In this document: piece after piece, positions 29,763 to 38,623 of the stretch
How positions within the stretch are numbered: the stretch's first letter is position 1
Layout of the letters: each line of letters opens with the position of its first letter
DNA from: a virus
Strand: one strand, 5' to 3'
DNA length: 64,000 nucleotides
IMG/VR virus record: IMGVR_UViG_3300050015_000167
Location: 64,001 to 128,000 of that record
Made by a program: the position numbers and the translations under genes
Notes under the pieces: generated by a model
What the model was told of the DNA's origin: nothing
The model's input: only the letters and a program-made list of their open reading frames with translations
The model's database searches: none

Positions 29763-29794
29763 GGGTGAGAAATGGCTGAACCCGTTTCACACCC
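29763..29794 (+). promoter_or_regulatory. HNH-leader stem-loop, copy 1
   Basis: GGGTGAGAAA pairs with TTTCACACCC with one mismatch, loop TGGCTGAACCCG. The same GGGTG...CACACCC hairpin occurs in front of the HNH genes at 38498 and 55989. Confidence 0.6.
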
Positions 29795-29810
29795 TAACAT
29801 CCGAACGCAA

Positions 29811-30470
29811 ATGTCTATTTCTATTTATCTCGATAACAAGTACACCAAAACCTATTACCAGATTATTAATCGTGCCAAATATCGTACCAAACCAACCGAA
29901 TATACGGAGAAACATCATATTATTCCAAAGTGTTCTGGTGGTGTGGAAACTGTTGTATTGACTTTTAAAGAACATTGGGTATGTCATCATTTATTACTCA
30001 AGATGGTAACTGGAAAATTATTAGGAAAGATGTATTATGCTTTTGATAGAATGGGACAAACTGGTAAGAACCACAAAGGAAGAATTGTAAATCCTAAAAT
30101 GTTTTCTCGTATCAAGATTGCTAATAAGGACGTTTGTTCTGGTGAAAATAGTCCATCCTTTAGAAATAAATTTTGTTTGGGTCGAAAAATTTCAAAAGAA
30201 TCTAAAAAGAAAAATTCCGAATCACACAAAGGAAGAAAATCTTCAATTAAAACTAAAAATAAATTGAAAGAATTACATTCTCGGTTATGGAAAATTATAT
30301 TTCCTAATGGTTCAGAACAAATCATAAAAAATCTAAAACAATTCTGCACCGACAATAACTTGAGCAGAGGTTGTATGTGTGCTGTATCTCAAGGAAAAAG
30401 AAATCATCACCATAGATTTAAGTGTTTCAAATATGAAGAAAAAAGAAATATCGAAAATGGAAGAAATTGA
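29811..30470 (+). CDS. HNH homing endonuclease (KTYYQII family)
   Basis: A 219-residue HNH nuclease on the plus strand: DNKYTKTYYQIINRAKYR, YTEKHHIIPKCSGG, LTFKEHWVCHHLLLKMVTGK, then two NUMOD3-like units and a C-terminal FPNGSEQIIKNLKQFC...NLSRG module. I start at MSISIYLDNKYTK because all paralogues start there; an upstream in-frame ATG lies inside the leader hairpin. The end overlaps the next small gene. Confidence 0.88.
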   Translation: MSISIYLDNKYTKTYYQIINRAKYRTKPTEYTEKHHIIPKCSGGVETVVLTFKEHWVCHHLLLKMVTGKLLGKMYYAFDRMGQTGKNHKGRIVNPKMFSRIKIANKDVCSGENSPSFRNKFCLGRKISKESKKKNSESHKGRKSSIKTKNKLKELHSRLWKIIFPNGSEQIIKNLKQFCTDNNLSRGCMCAVSQGKRNHHHRFKCFKYEEKRNIENGRN

Positions 30471-30603
30471 TCGTGTTATATCTCGTAGGTTCTCTACTCC
30501 AGATCTCAAACATTTTATTGATGAAGGATATTTTAAGGGATCTGGGTTGGCTGAAGCTTTGGTAATTGAATACAAAACCAGAAAAGATAAAAAGAAAAAA
30601 TGA
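30457..30603 (+). CDS. Small hypothetical protein, start inside HNH gene
   Basis: A 48-residue protein (MEEIDRVISRRFSTPDLKHF...) with a Lys-rich end. An alternative ATG at 30433 adds eight residues. Its start lies in the last codons of the homing gene, as for several other genes after homing insertions. ATGA overlap with the next gene. Confidence 0.55.
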   Translation: MEEIDRVISRRFSTPDLKHFIDEGYFKGSGLAEALVIEYKTRKDKKKK

Positions 30604-30932
30604 AACGAATACTTCCAGAAGGTTATTATATTAGAAATGAAAATAATCCTTATATTGTAACTCTTTGTTTTGGACCATATAAAGGATTAAAAATTCAAAT
30701 TTGTGAAAATATAAAGATCCGTGAATCTGACTTGACATCCTCACCTAATTTGTGCTATAATTATAGATGTCTTGATTATTCAAAATATGAACCTCTTGAA
30801 GTTGAATCCTCTAAAGTTCTTTCACGCATAATTGCGGCTATTGTTGTAGAATTCCTTTCAGAAGAAATCCTCGAAGGTGGCACAATAGAAGGAGTTAAAT
30901 GTCGGAAACCCGGATCGAAAATCTCATCTTAA
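30600..30932 (+). CDS. Hypothetical protein overlapping helicase start
   Basis: A 110-residue protein (MKRILPEGYYIRNENNPYIV...). Function unknown. It overlaps the helicase gene by 34 bases and contains an internal sigma70 promoter for it. Confidence 0.6.
   Translation: MKRILPEGYYIRNENNPYIVTLCFGPYKGLKIQICENIKIRESDLTSSPNLCYNYRCLDYSKYEPLEVESSKVLSRIIAAIVVEFLSEEILEGGTIEGVKCRKPGSKISS
30732..30761 (+). promoter_or_regulatory. Internal sigma70 promoter upstream of helicase
   Basis: TTGACA (30732-30737), 18-bp spacer, TATAAT (30756-30761), inside the 30600 gene. Confidence 0.65.
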
Positions 30933-32362
30933 ACAATCTATTCCATGACGAAGACTTTTCCAGAAAAGTAATACCTTACCTCAAAGAGGAATACTTCCGG
31001 CAGACTCATGAAAAATTAATTTTCAGACATGTAACTGAATTTATCAATAAATATTCCAAACTTCCAACTGATTCATCTATTGCTATTTCCGTTCAAAATG
31101 AAGTTACAATGAACGAGGAAACATATCAGGAAATTGTAGATACTCTCAAAGATTTTAAAGAACCACAAAAAGTAGATTCAGAATGGTTAGTGGACCAAAC
31201 CGAATCTTTCTGTCAAGAAAAAGCCCTTTTCAATGCCGCCAAAAAGGCAGTGGCTATTATGGAAGGTGATGACAAAAAACTCGACAAAGGTGCCATTCCC
31301 CAATTATTTGAAGATGCTCTTTCCGTTTCTTTTGATCCCTCGGTAGGACATGACTACTTTGAGGATGCTGAAAAAAGATACGATGTATTACATGCCAATG
31401 AATACAAATATCCTTTTGATATTGATATTTGTAATAAAGTAACCAAGGGCGGCATCACTAAAGGAACATTGAATATTCTTGCCGGTGGTGTTTATGTTGG
31501 TAAGACTTTAGGTCTCTGCCATATCGCTAAATCTTACATGGTCGCCGGTAAGAATCCTCTTTACATTACATTAGAGGTTAGTGAAGAGAATATTAATAAC
31601 CGTATTGACTGTGATCTTTTGAATATGTCCATTGATGATGTGGATGCTATGCCAAAAGATATTTACCTTAAAAAAGTTGAAAAAGCAAGAGCAGTCACAC
31701 CTGGTAAGTTAATCACAAAAGAATATCCGGCAACATCGATTCATGTTAATAATTTGAGAGCATTGCTCCATGAATTGAAACTTAAAAAGAATTTCATACC
31801 AGATGTTATCCTTGTTGATTATTTGAATTTGATGGCGTCAAGTCGGATCAAATCTAGTGATAAGACATACATTACAATCCAAGCTATTGCTGAAGAGTTA
31901 CGGGGACTCGCACAAGAGACAAGAATTCCTATATGGTCAGCAACACAGTTAGACGCACAAGGAATGGAAAGTTCCGATCCTGGTATGACACAGATTGCCG
32001 GATCAAAAGTTGGTTTAATTGCTACAGTTGATTTGATGTGGATGTTAGTAAGTAGTGATAAGCTACGAGAATTAGGACAGATATTAATTATCCAACATAA
32101 GAACAGATATAAGGATGCTGCCGATCAAAAGAAATTCTATGTTGGTTTAGATCGTAAGAAGTTTAGGTGGTACAACGTAGAAAATACAGGACAAATACAC
32201 GAAGAAATAGAAGATGTGGAAGATGATGAAATATCTATAAAGGAAGCCGTTTCTAAAAAATATGGAACAGAAGCATATGAATCAGCCTATAAACAAAGTG
32301 GGTTGGCCAAACAATTCGGACCAAGAGGAAGCAAACCGTCTTTCAAAGATTTCAAGGTATAA
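30899..32362 (+). CDS. 41: Replicative DNA helicase (T4 gp41-like, DnaB family)
   Basis: A 487-residue DnaB-type helicase (T4 gp41 is 475). Walker A GGVYVGKT is at residues 196-203, Walker B VILVDYLNLM, then QLDAQG and the GSKVGLIATVDLMW segment (arginine-finger region). It unwinds DNA ahead of gp43 and recruits gp61 primase. The N-terminal 150 residues are the helical DnaB N-domain. The C-terminus is basic and Gly-rich (FGPRGSKPSFKDFKV). Confidence 0.95.
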   Translation: MSETRIENLILNNLFHDEDFSRKVIPYLKEEYFRQTHEKLIFRHVTEFINKYSKLPTDSSIAISVQNEVTMNEETYQEIVDTLKDFKEPQKVDSEWLVDQTESFCQEKALFNAAKKAVAIMEGDDKKLDKGAIPQLFEDALSVSFDPSVGHDYFEDAEKRYDVLHANEYKYPFDIDICNKVTKGGITKGTLNILAGGVYVGKTLGLCHIAKSYMVAGKNPLYITLEVSEENINNRIDCDLLNMSIDDVDAMPKDIYLKKVEKARAVTPGKLITKEYPATSIHVNNLRALLHELKLKKNFIPDVILVDYLNLMASSRIKSSDKTYITIQAIAEELRGLAQETRIPIWSATQLDAQGMESSDPGMTQIAGSKVGLIATVDLMWMLVSSDKLRELGQILIIQHKNRYKDAADQKKFYVGLDRKKFRWYNVENTGQIHEEIEDVEDDEISIKEAVSKKYGTEAYESAYKQSGLAKQFGPRGSKPSFKDFKV

Positions 32363-32370
32363 CTATTAAT

Positions 32371-33399
32371 ATGCTTCCAATTACTGCGCCTATACTTAAA
32401 ACCATATTAATGAGTTTTGGTCATATACAAGTACAAGATGTTTCTTATGAAGAAGGATCTCCAAAAGTTCTTAATACCATTATTCCCAAAAGAGATATTA
32501 ATTGGATACAACCAATTAAAAAACATTTAGAATCTTTTAAAGAAATTTTTGGACCGGTTACGATGGGTAGTACTTCAGAAAGTTATAACGGGGAAACTGA
32601 ATATTTTCAAATAGGAAATTTCAGAGTTTTTGCCAGTTTAAAACCAAAAAAACATTTAGATTATCTTTCAGGAAAAGATAATGAAGGTGTATTTTATAAT
32701 AATATAAAACAATATATTGACCAATATGGAATAATCAATATTAAATTCCTTAAAGAAAATCAAAAATTTGTTTTAGTAAATGATGTTGATGGGATACGAA
32801 ATACGAGTTTATCCGCAGTACAAGAAAAAGTTTTTAAAAAGGCTGATATTGTATTAAATGGAAAGTTTCATGGTGATTTTTCTATTTCTCTCAAAGAGAA
32901 TAGATTTCCTGCTTGGGCTTCAGTAGAAGTTATTTGGCAAAATAAAGGAAGAATTTTACAATATGCTTTGGATAAATATCCGGAAATTCAATTAGTTTCA
33001 GTAGTAGGTGGTAAAACTGAACAACATTTTAGTAATGAGAAAAGTATAGCCATAAAATGTAGTTCTCTTGAAGCCGAAAAGGTTATTTTTGGAACAGATA
33101 TTTTAGGTAGAGGAGCAATAATATCGCAAACTTGGAAATCATCACATTTTGATTGGGATAATAGAAGTAGAACATTGATTATAGAATGTCAAGATATTAT
33201 TAGTTCTATGTCAGATATCACACCAAAGTTATGGCCGTATTATCAATTAAGAAATCATTCAGGACATAAATCAAAATTTTTACCTGGTATTGCTGCTATT
33301 GCTGTTCCTTTTGAAAATATATTTGGTGGTAGTGGTGTATTAATTTTGAATGAAGTAGCAAAAAATTATATGAAAGAATTTAAATATGGCACGACATGA
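32371..33399 (+). CDS. Hypothetical protein, possible PD-(D/E)XK nuclease fold
   Basis: A 342-residue protein not clearly of any family I know. The segment KADIVLNG (D159) followed by HGDFSISLKE (D169, K174) resembles the D...(D/E)xK core of restriction-type nucleases, but this is pattern reading only. It sits between helicase and deaminase genes and has TAACTATTAAT, not a real ribosome site, before the ATG. Its 3' end overlaps the deaminase gene by 14 bases. Confidence 0.65.
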   Translation: MLPITAPILKTILMSFGHIQVQDVSYEEGSPKVLNTIIPKRDINWIQPIKKHLESFKEIFGPVTMGSTSESYNGETEYFQIGNFRVFASLKPKKHLDYLSGKDNEGVFYNNIKQYIDQYGIINIKFLKENQKFVLVNDVDGIRNTSLSAVQEKVFKKADIVLNGKFHGDFSISLKENRFPAWASVEVIWQNKGRILQYALDKYPEIQLVSVVGGKTEQHFSNEKSIAIKCSSLEAEKVIFGTDILGRGAIISQTWKSSHFDWDNRSRTLIIECQDIISSMSDITPKLWPYYQLRNHSGHKSKFLPGIAAIAVPFENIFGGSGVLILNEVAKNYMKEFKYGTT

Positions 33400-33790
33400 T
33401 AAGATTCTAAATACAGCTTTCCAAATCGCACAGGAAATTGAGAAGTCTTCCGAACAGAAGATGGTGGCTATTGTGGCGTACAAAAGTACCGTTATTTCTG
33501 TTGGAATCAATTCCATGAAAACGCATCCACTAGTGGCATCATTTAAACATGATGATTGGTGCGAACATCTACATGCGGAAACAAGTGCCATTATAAATGC
33601 TTTGAGACAGACTAGTTCTAGAAAACTGGCTAAATGTAATCTGTATATATGCCGAGCAAAGAAAGTGAATGGTATTTATGAATGGGGTTGTGCGCGCCCC
33701 TGTATTAATTGCCAAAAATTTCTAAAAGCGTATCCTGTTAATAATTGTTTTTATTCAACAGAAATTACCGGAATATATGGAATCCTTTAG
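33386..33790 (+). CDS. Cytidine/dCMP deaminase-like zinc enzyme
   Basis: A 134-residue protein with HAETSAI (H63, E65) and CARPCINC (C106, C109), the zinc site and catalytic Glu of the CDA superfamily. It probably deaminates a cytidine nucleotide for thymidylate synthesis, which fits the ThyX at 45399; the exact substrate cannot be read from sequence. Both ends overlap neighbouring genes. Confidence 0.82.
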   Translation: MARHDKILNTAFQIAQEIEKSSEQKMVAIVAYKSTVISVGINSMKTHPLVASFKHDDWCEHLHAETSAIINALRQTSSRKLAKCNLYICRAKKVNGIYEWGCARPCINCQKFLKAYPVNNCFYSTEITGIYGIL

Positions 33791-34268
33791 CAAGAAAAAT
33801 AATAGCTTTGTTGGAAAACCATGTCCAAAATGTTCTGGAACTTTACGTTATATTAATGGGGAGAGATGTATAACCTGTAGTAAAGCCTACCATAATACAA
33901 CCGGAAAAATTTTAAGAAAAGTTTATAAACAAACAGAAAAGGGAAAACAAACCATAAAGAGATATAGTAATTCTACAAAAAGGAAACTCAAAGAAAAGGA
34001 ATATATTTTGAAAAAGAGATACAATATTTCTTTGGAAGAATGGAATAACACGGTATTAAAACAAGGTAATAAATGTATTATTTGTTGTGAACCTTTTATT
34101 AAAACACCTCATGTAGATCATGACCATTTAACAGGAAAAGTTAGAGGTTTATTGTGTAATGTTTGTAATCGAGGAATTGGTTATTTAAAAGATAATCCTA
34201 TAATCGTCCGAAGAGCCGCTGAATATTTGGAGAATAATAATGAACATCTTGACGGAAACAACTTGTGA
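33777..34268 (+). CDS. Endonuclease VII-family HNH nuclease, probably homing
   Basis: A 163-residue protein with an N-terminal zinc ribbon (CPKCSGTLRY ... CITC) and a C-terminal endonuclease VII core: CIICCEPF, VDHDHLTGKVRGLLCNVCN, RGIGYL. It is a longer relative of the 1648 gene. It is wedged between two genes with overlaps at both ends (14 and 29 bases), typical of a homing insertion. Confidence 0.85.
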   Translation: MESFSKKNNSFVGKPCPKCSGTLRYINGERCITCSKAYHNTTGKILRKVYKQTEKGKQTIKRYSNSTKRKLKEKEYILKKRYNISLEEWNNTVLKQGNKCIICCEPFIKTPHVDHDHLTGKVRGLLCNVCNRGIGYLKDNPIIVRRAAEYLENNNEHLDGNNL

Positions 34269-35526
34269 AAAGGTACTGAAATACGCAGGATACGGAAAAG
34301 TAATAGAGAAAGACTACAGCCCAGGTGGTAAGAAAGTTTATTTTCGGGTTAAATCAGTTTTGAATCGCCGGCAACTTTTAGAGGACATAACTCAAGTATT
34401 TCAAAACCATGATTTTAACGCCCAATATATAAAAACGCAAACATTCTCATCCCAAGGACATATATCATGTGATAATATTATCATTATGGTTAAACCTTTA
34501 TCTGGGCCAACAGAAAATTTGAGATTAAAAGGTGCCGGATTAGCAGTATATGGTACAGTTGAATATTTGACATTGATGGGCCAAGAGAATGTAAAGTGCT
34601 TCACTTTTAAATCCCCCAAAGAAATTGCTAATTCTGTTTTACTCTCCCTTAAAGATAATGAGAAGCACATTCCAATAGAGATCTATAATTCCTTCAAACG
34701 ATATTTCCGTCGTAAAGATCCAACACAAATGACCTGGGATGATAATATCTCTCAATCGGATATGTGTGAATTAGGAAAGAATGCTGGAGAAATGTTAGTT
34801 GGATATCTTGGTATGTTTGGATGTCTTTCAATACCAAAAGCAAAGAAATTCATTGTTCCGGCATCGGCAAGTTTTCCTTGTTGTGATTCCGCCTTATTGG
34901 CGGGCAATAATAAAATGTTTGTTGTAAGTAGTAAATTTGGAGAAGGAGCCGCAGCATCATTCTTTTCAAATATATTAGGGCCAGCCAAAAAAATAGATCC
35001 CAAAATAACTAAAAAGGCACCAGTTTTATCAAAGATTCTTAAATGTGGTAATTATGACGATCCTATAAAAATCATTTATGAATATGGTATTAAACATGTA
35101 TTAGGAATCAATACTGTTGATGATCCTTATAATGTTTATATGGAATTGCGATTGGGAGCCGATGGTTCAGATTCTCGTAAAGTAATAGCAGCTATTAAAA
35201 AACAAACAACAAATCCTCATATATTAAAATATTTGACGGAAGAATATAATTATAGTTCTGTTACTGGATATTTTACACGAGAAATAGCAAGAGACTTGAA
35301 TGGGTGTCCAAAATCAATAGCGTTGATGAAAGATGTATTGGCAGCAAAAGAATTTTACCAATCAAATCTTAATATTCCAAAATGGATGGAAGGCACAATT
35401 GAATTCAAATTTTCGCATAGCGGTAATATTGAATTGAAATTGGATGGCCGAAAAGCATCATTGATGGATATTTCATCCCAAAGTGGTAAAATTTGTTATA
35501 TTTTAAGAGCACAGAAAAGTACTTGA
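34240..35526 (+). CDS. Hypothetical phage protein, possible nuclease fold
   Basis: A 428-residue protein. The segment FPCCDSALLAGNNKMFVVSS continuing KFGEGAAASF recalls the D...(S/E)xK core of PD-(D/E)XK proteins, and ADGSDSRKVIAAIKK and a C-terminal FKFSHSGNIELKLDGRKA beta segment are also notable. I cannot name the family. The start lies in the end of the upstream homing gene. Confidence 0.65.
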   Translation: MNILTETTCEKVLKYAGYGKVIEKDYSPGGKKVYFRVKSVLNRRQLLEDITQVFQNHDFNAQYIKTQTFSSQGHISCDNIIIMVKPLSGPTENLRLKGAGLAVYGTVEYLTLMGQENVKCFTFKSPKEIANSVLLSLKDNEKHIPIEIYNSFKRYFRRKDPTQMTWDDNISQSDMCELGKNAGEMLVGYLGMFGCLSIPKAKKFIVPASASFPCCDSALLAGNNKMFVVSSKFGEGAAASFFSNILGPAKKIDPKITKKAPVLSKILKCGNYDDPIKIIYEYGIKHVLGINTVDDPYNVYMELRLGADGSDSRKVIAAIKKQTTNPHILKYLTEEYNYSSVTGYFTREIARDLNGCPKSIALMKDVLAAKEFYQSNLNIPKWMEGTIEFKFSHSGNIELKLDGRKASLMDISSQSGKICYILRAQKST

Positions 35527-35551
35527 CAACCAAGTTAAAGTATAGTATACT
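35523..35551 (+). promoter_or_regulatory. Sigma70 promoter
   Basis: TTGACA (35523-35528), 17-bp spacer, TATACT (35546-35551), overlapping the previous stop codon; transcribes the GIY-YIG gene and beyond. Confidence 0.82.
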
Positions 35552-35582
35552 AAAATCAATGACATCTAAAACATCTTGAAGA

Positions 35583-35589
35583 CTAAATA
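35583..35589 (+). promoter_or_regulatory. T4-type late promoter box
   Basis: CTAAATA, exactly 5 nt before the ATG at 35595. Confidence 0.65.
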
Positions 35590-35594
35590 TTTAT

Positions 35595-36218
35595 ATGTAC
35601 GGATTCATTTACTTAACGACAAATTTAATTAACCAAAAGAAATATATCGGTTATTGTTCTCATAAAGAAAATGGTATTTATTTGGGATCAGGAAAATTAT
35701 TGAAACGAGCCATTAAGAAATATGGCCGGAATAATTTTAAACGGGAAATATTAGAAGAATGTTCCTCATTTGAGGAAATGTCCAAAGCTGAAAAATTTTG
35801 GGTTGAGAAGTTTGATGCTGTGAATGATCCTAATTTTTATAATCTTGTTCCTGGAGGTCTTGGGGGAAATTCAGAAGTATTAAAAATCTATTGGAATAAA
35901 TTTTCTCCTGAAGAAAGAAAAAAATTAAGAAATTGGGATCATTCCTCAAAAGAATCCAAATTAAGAGGCAGAACATTAACAGAAGAACATAAAAATAAAA
36001 TATCGGATACCGAAAAAGGAAAAGAAGTTTCTTTGGAAACAAGAATTAAAAATAGCAAAGCTACTAAAGGGAAAAAGAATCCTATGTTTGGTAGATCCGC
36101 TGTCGTAGAACAAAATTTAAAATGGTATACAAATGGAGTGAATACAATCTATGTCACCGAAAACACGCAACCTAAAGGCTTCAAACGGGGAAGAACCTAT
36201 AAAAGGAAAATCTCGTAA
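35595..36218 (+). CDS. GIY-YIG homing endonuclease
   Basis: A 207-residue nuclease: GFIYLTTNLINQKKYIGYCS at residues 3-22, KYGRNNFKREILEE, EKFWVEKFDA, then NUMOD3-like repeats (TEEHKNKISDTEKGK). The last 68 bases overlap the next gene. A CTAAATA late box ends 5 nt before the ATG and no ribosome site is present, predicting leaderless late expression. Confidence 0.88.
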   Translation: MYGFIYLTTNLINQKKYIGYCSHKENGIYLGSGKLLKRAIKKYGRNNFKREILEECSSFEEMSKAEKFWVEKFDAVNDPNFYNLVPGGLGGNSEVLKIYWNKFSPEERKKLRNWDHSSKESKLRGRTLTEEHKNKISDTEKGKEVSLETRIKNSKATKGKKNPMFGRSAVVEQNLKWYTNGVNTIYVTENTQPKGFKRGRTYKRKIS

Positions 36219-37344
36219 GAATATCCATTTGGTCCACATTGAGGATACGATATTTGAAAGTACCTTTCTTCCATTAGAGGTCTTTCAAGATGTTTATGAT
36301 TATCTCACCGGCCAGAAAACTCTGACTTCCATTTCTGTTAAATGGGATGGAGCTCCGGCTTTCGTGTGTGGTATCCATCCTGAAACAAAAAAATTCTTTC
36401 TTGGAACAAAAAGTGTTTTCTCTGGTAAGGTTAATTGTAATCACAATGATATTGAAATCAATCATCCCGAATCTGCCGGATTAAGAACCAAATTACACAC
36501 ATTGATGCGTTACTTGAGTCCTCTTGAGTGGTCTGGTATATATCAGGGAGATCTATTGTGGATCGGTCTTGAGGGATATTGTCTCAATCATAAGATGAGT
36601 TTTCGTCCGAATACTCTTCATTACTTGATGGATGTAAAAGATAAAATGCCCTCTCTGGGTGCGGTACTTCATACCACATATCTCGGTGAAACCATGGAAT
36701 CTTTAGAAGCCTATCCGGGCGCTGTTGTTCCCAAGCATAGACATGTAGAAGATTTGTTTCTTTTTGAACCGTCTCTAAAGGGTCTTCCTTTTGAAGGATT
36801 TGATTATCCAAAGTTTCATAAATTCCAAGATGACTTCCAACCAGCATATGTCAGAGCAAGCCAATACGCAATGGAAGTCCATAGCACTTGTCAATCTATT
36901 CTGGAAGAATTGCGTCGTCCCTATGTAAACCAGATATTGAACAAGTATCTTAACCATTGTGTGTTGAATGAAATGTGTGCCAATTCAACAAATTTTCTTT
37001 TCTATTTGGAAGATCAATTTGATGCTCATATCAAACTTTTGAAAACTGAAAAAGGAAAAGCTAAACTTCTCAAGGAAAAACAAATTACATTATGTAAGAT
37101 CTGTACACCGGATTTAATAACACTTTTCTATTATCGCAGCCTATTGGTTAATTTGAAAATGTGTTTGGTTGATCGATTGAATATCGAATCACAAGATGGT
37201 GTTGAAATTAGTTTACCCAATGGTACTCAATGCGGTCATGAAGGTTTCGTTGTCTCTTCTAGAGGAAGAATCTACAAATTTGTGGATCGTGATTGTTTCT
37301 CGAAAGCTAATTTCACCGCAGTAAAAGAATGGCAAGGAAAATAA
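36151..37344 (+). CDS. Ligase-like nucleotidyltransferase (DUF6267-type)
   Basis: A 397-residue protein of the phage family annotated DUF6267. It has a ligase-type motif I SVKWDGAPAF (candidate nucleophile K64), YQGDLLW as a possible motif III, HEGFVV as motif IV and YKFVDR as motif V. It may be a ligase or another covalent nucleotidyltransferase; substrate unknown. Residues 1-23 are read from sequence shared with the preceding homing gene, and the natural family start seems to be near KNIHLVHIED. It is coupled to the next nucleotidylyltransferase. Confidence 0.75.
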   Translation: MSPKTRNLKASNGEEPIKGKSRKNIHLVHIEDTIFESTFLPLEVFQDVYDYLTGQKTLTSISVKWDGAPAFVCGIHPETKKFFLGTKSVFSGKVNCNHNDIEINHPESAGLRTKLHTLMRYLSPLEWSGIYQGDLLWIGLEGYCLNHKMSFRPNTLHYLMDVKDKMPSLGAVLHTTYLGETMESLEAYPGAVVPKHRHVEDLFLFEPSLKGLPFEGFDYPKFHKFQDDFQPAYVRASQYAMEVHSTCQSILEELRRPYVNQILNKYLNHCVLNEMCANSTNFLFYLEDQFDAHIKLLKTEKGKAKLLKEKQITLCKICTPDLITLFYYRSLLVNLKMCLVDRLNIESQDGVEISLPNGTQCGHEGFVVSSRGRIYKFVDRDCFSKANFTAVKEWQGK

Positions 37345-37919
37345 TGTTCTCAACAGCTACCGCAATAATGACATTCGTCCGGATACAACCGCCTACGAAA
37401 TCTCATGAATTTCTTTTCCAAAAATTATATAATTTGGCTTGTGATATGGGAAATCCTTGGCAATATATTTTTATTTCTCCATCCTGTGATAATAAAAATA
37501 ATCCGTTATCTTTAGAATACCGGTATAATTTTGTAAAAGAACTTTATCCCGGATTGAATTTTATTGCTGATCCAGAAATCCGAAATCCTTTTCAAGCAAT
37601 TGTAATGTTAGGAAAACATTGTTTTGAAAAAGTGATTATCGTATGCGGTGAAGACCGAGTAGAAAAATACCAAACTTTTAGAAAATATATAAATCATCCG
37701 GACCCAGAAAAAACAATACCGACTGTTCAGGAAATTGAGGTTATATCAGTGGGTGATAGGAAACAAAATTCTTTTAATTTTCTGGAAACAATAAGTGCGA
37801 GTGCTTGCCGAGAGGCTGTCAAAATAGGAGATTTCTCTAAATTTGTATCTATGGTTCCAAAATGTAGTAAGGAAAAACAAGAAAATTTATATCAGGAAAT
37901 CCTAAAGGGCTTGAAGTAA
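37329..37919 (+). CDS. Nucleotidylyltransferase-like protein
   Basis: A 196-residue member of the cytidylyltransferase/NMN-adenylyltransferase superfamily: FVRIQPPTKSHEFLF corresponds to the (H/T)xGH signature, with S-H where G-H is usual, and ISASACREAVKIGDF to the ISSTxxR motif. Reaction unknown. This gene follows the ligase-like gene with a 16-base overlap, a pairing I have seen described in T4-type phages. A convergent HNH gene overlaps its end. Confidence 0.8.
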   Translation: MARKIMFSTATAIMTFVRIQPPTKSHEFLFQKLYNLACDMGNPWQYIFISPSCDNKNNPLSLEYRYNFVKELYPGLNFIADPEIRNPFQAIVMLGKHCFEKVIIVCGEDRVEKYQTFRKYINHPDPEKTIPTVQEIEVISVGDRKQNSFNFLETISASACREAVKIGDFSKFVSMVPKCSKEKQENLYQEILKGLK

Positions 37920-38498
37920 TTTCTTTTTTATACGATATTCTTTCATAGATTCAGAAATATGTTGTTTGTGCTCTTTGGAAAGTGAAATTATTTTTCTCGG
38001 TTTGGTTCCTTTTTTATAAGGTTTTCTTGGTTTAATTTCACCTTTATAGGGACCACGAGGATTATATATCCTATATTTTCTGATTTCTTTTTGTTTCGCT
38101 TTGGTTTCCTCTGATAGAAACCTTTTTGATCCGAATACCGGACTATTTTTACCAGAACATAATTCTCTATTGGCTATTTTTATCCTCTCAAACATTTTAG
38201 AATTTATTTTCCTTCTATTTTTACCGTTAAGATGACCCATCCGATTAAAAGCATAATACATTTTTGCTTTTAGTTTCCCCGAAACCATCTTGAGTAATAA
38301 ATGATGTACTATAAAATGTTCCTTAAAGGTTAAAGTAACCTTTTCCGATTCCGGTAATCCCAAATACTTGGTAATACATTTTGGAATAGTATGATGATTT
38401 TCCGTATAACAATCTGGTTTGGACCGTTTCTTGGCTCGGTCGATAATTCGGAAATAAGTTTTGGTGTATTTGTTTTTGATATAAATAGATTTAGACAT
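37902..38498 (-). CDS. HNH homing endonuclease (KTYYQII family)
   Basis: A 198-residue HNH nuclease: KNKYTKTYFRIIDRAKKRSK, YTENHHTIPKCITK, LTFKEHFIVHHLLLKMVSGK, MYYAFNRMGH, then basic repeats. I start at MSKSIYIKNK as in the paralogues. On the minus strand it has a TATAAATA late promoter and the GGGTGT/ACACCC leader hairpin. The stop lies within the end of the convergent nucleotidylyltransferase gene. Confidence 0.88.
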   Translation of the reverse strand: MSKSIYIKNKYTKTYFRIIDRAKKRSKPDCYTENHHTIPKCITKYLGLPESEKVTLTFKEHFIVHHLLLKMVSGKLKAKMYYAFNRMGHLNGKNRRKINSKMFERIKIANRELCSGKNSPVFGSKRFLSEETKAKQKEIRKYRIYNPRGPYKGEIKPRKPYKKGTKPRKIISLSKEHKQHISESMKEYRIKKKLLQAL

Positions 38499-38526
38499 CT
38501 GCGGTAATTTCCTACTGCTTTGTTTA

Positions 38527-38558
38527 GGGTGTGTTTTGGTTTCAGCCAGAATACACCC
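38527..38558 (-). promoter_or_regulatory. HNH-leader stem-loop, copy 2
   Basis: On the minus strand GGGTGT pairs with ACACCC, directly after the late promoter and about 28 bases before the HNH ATG. Confidence 0.6.
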
Positions 38559-38563
38559 ATACA

Positions 38564-38571
38564 TATTTATA
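38564..38571 (-). promoter_or_regulatory. T4-type late promoter
   Basis: Perfect TATAAATA on the minus strand, 5 nt before the leader hairpin of the HNH gene. Confidence 0.7.
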
Positions 38572-38585
38572 CAAATTGATATTTA

Positions 38586-38593
38586 CATAAATA
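38586..38593 (+). promoter_or_regulatory. Late promoter box for the structural-type cluster
   Basis: CATAAATA followed by a 30-nt leader with a strong TTAGGAG ribosome site before the ATG at 38624. Confidence 0.55.
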
Positions 38594-38623
38594 GGTAAGA
38601 ATACAATAATTTAGGAGAAATAG

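Noticed and set aside
37902-38564. Longer HNH frame starting in the leader hairpin (MYGCILAETK...)
   Set aside because: All paralogues start at MSxxIxxxNKYTK; the extension is the leader RNA.
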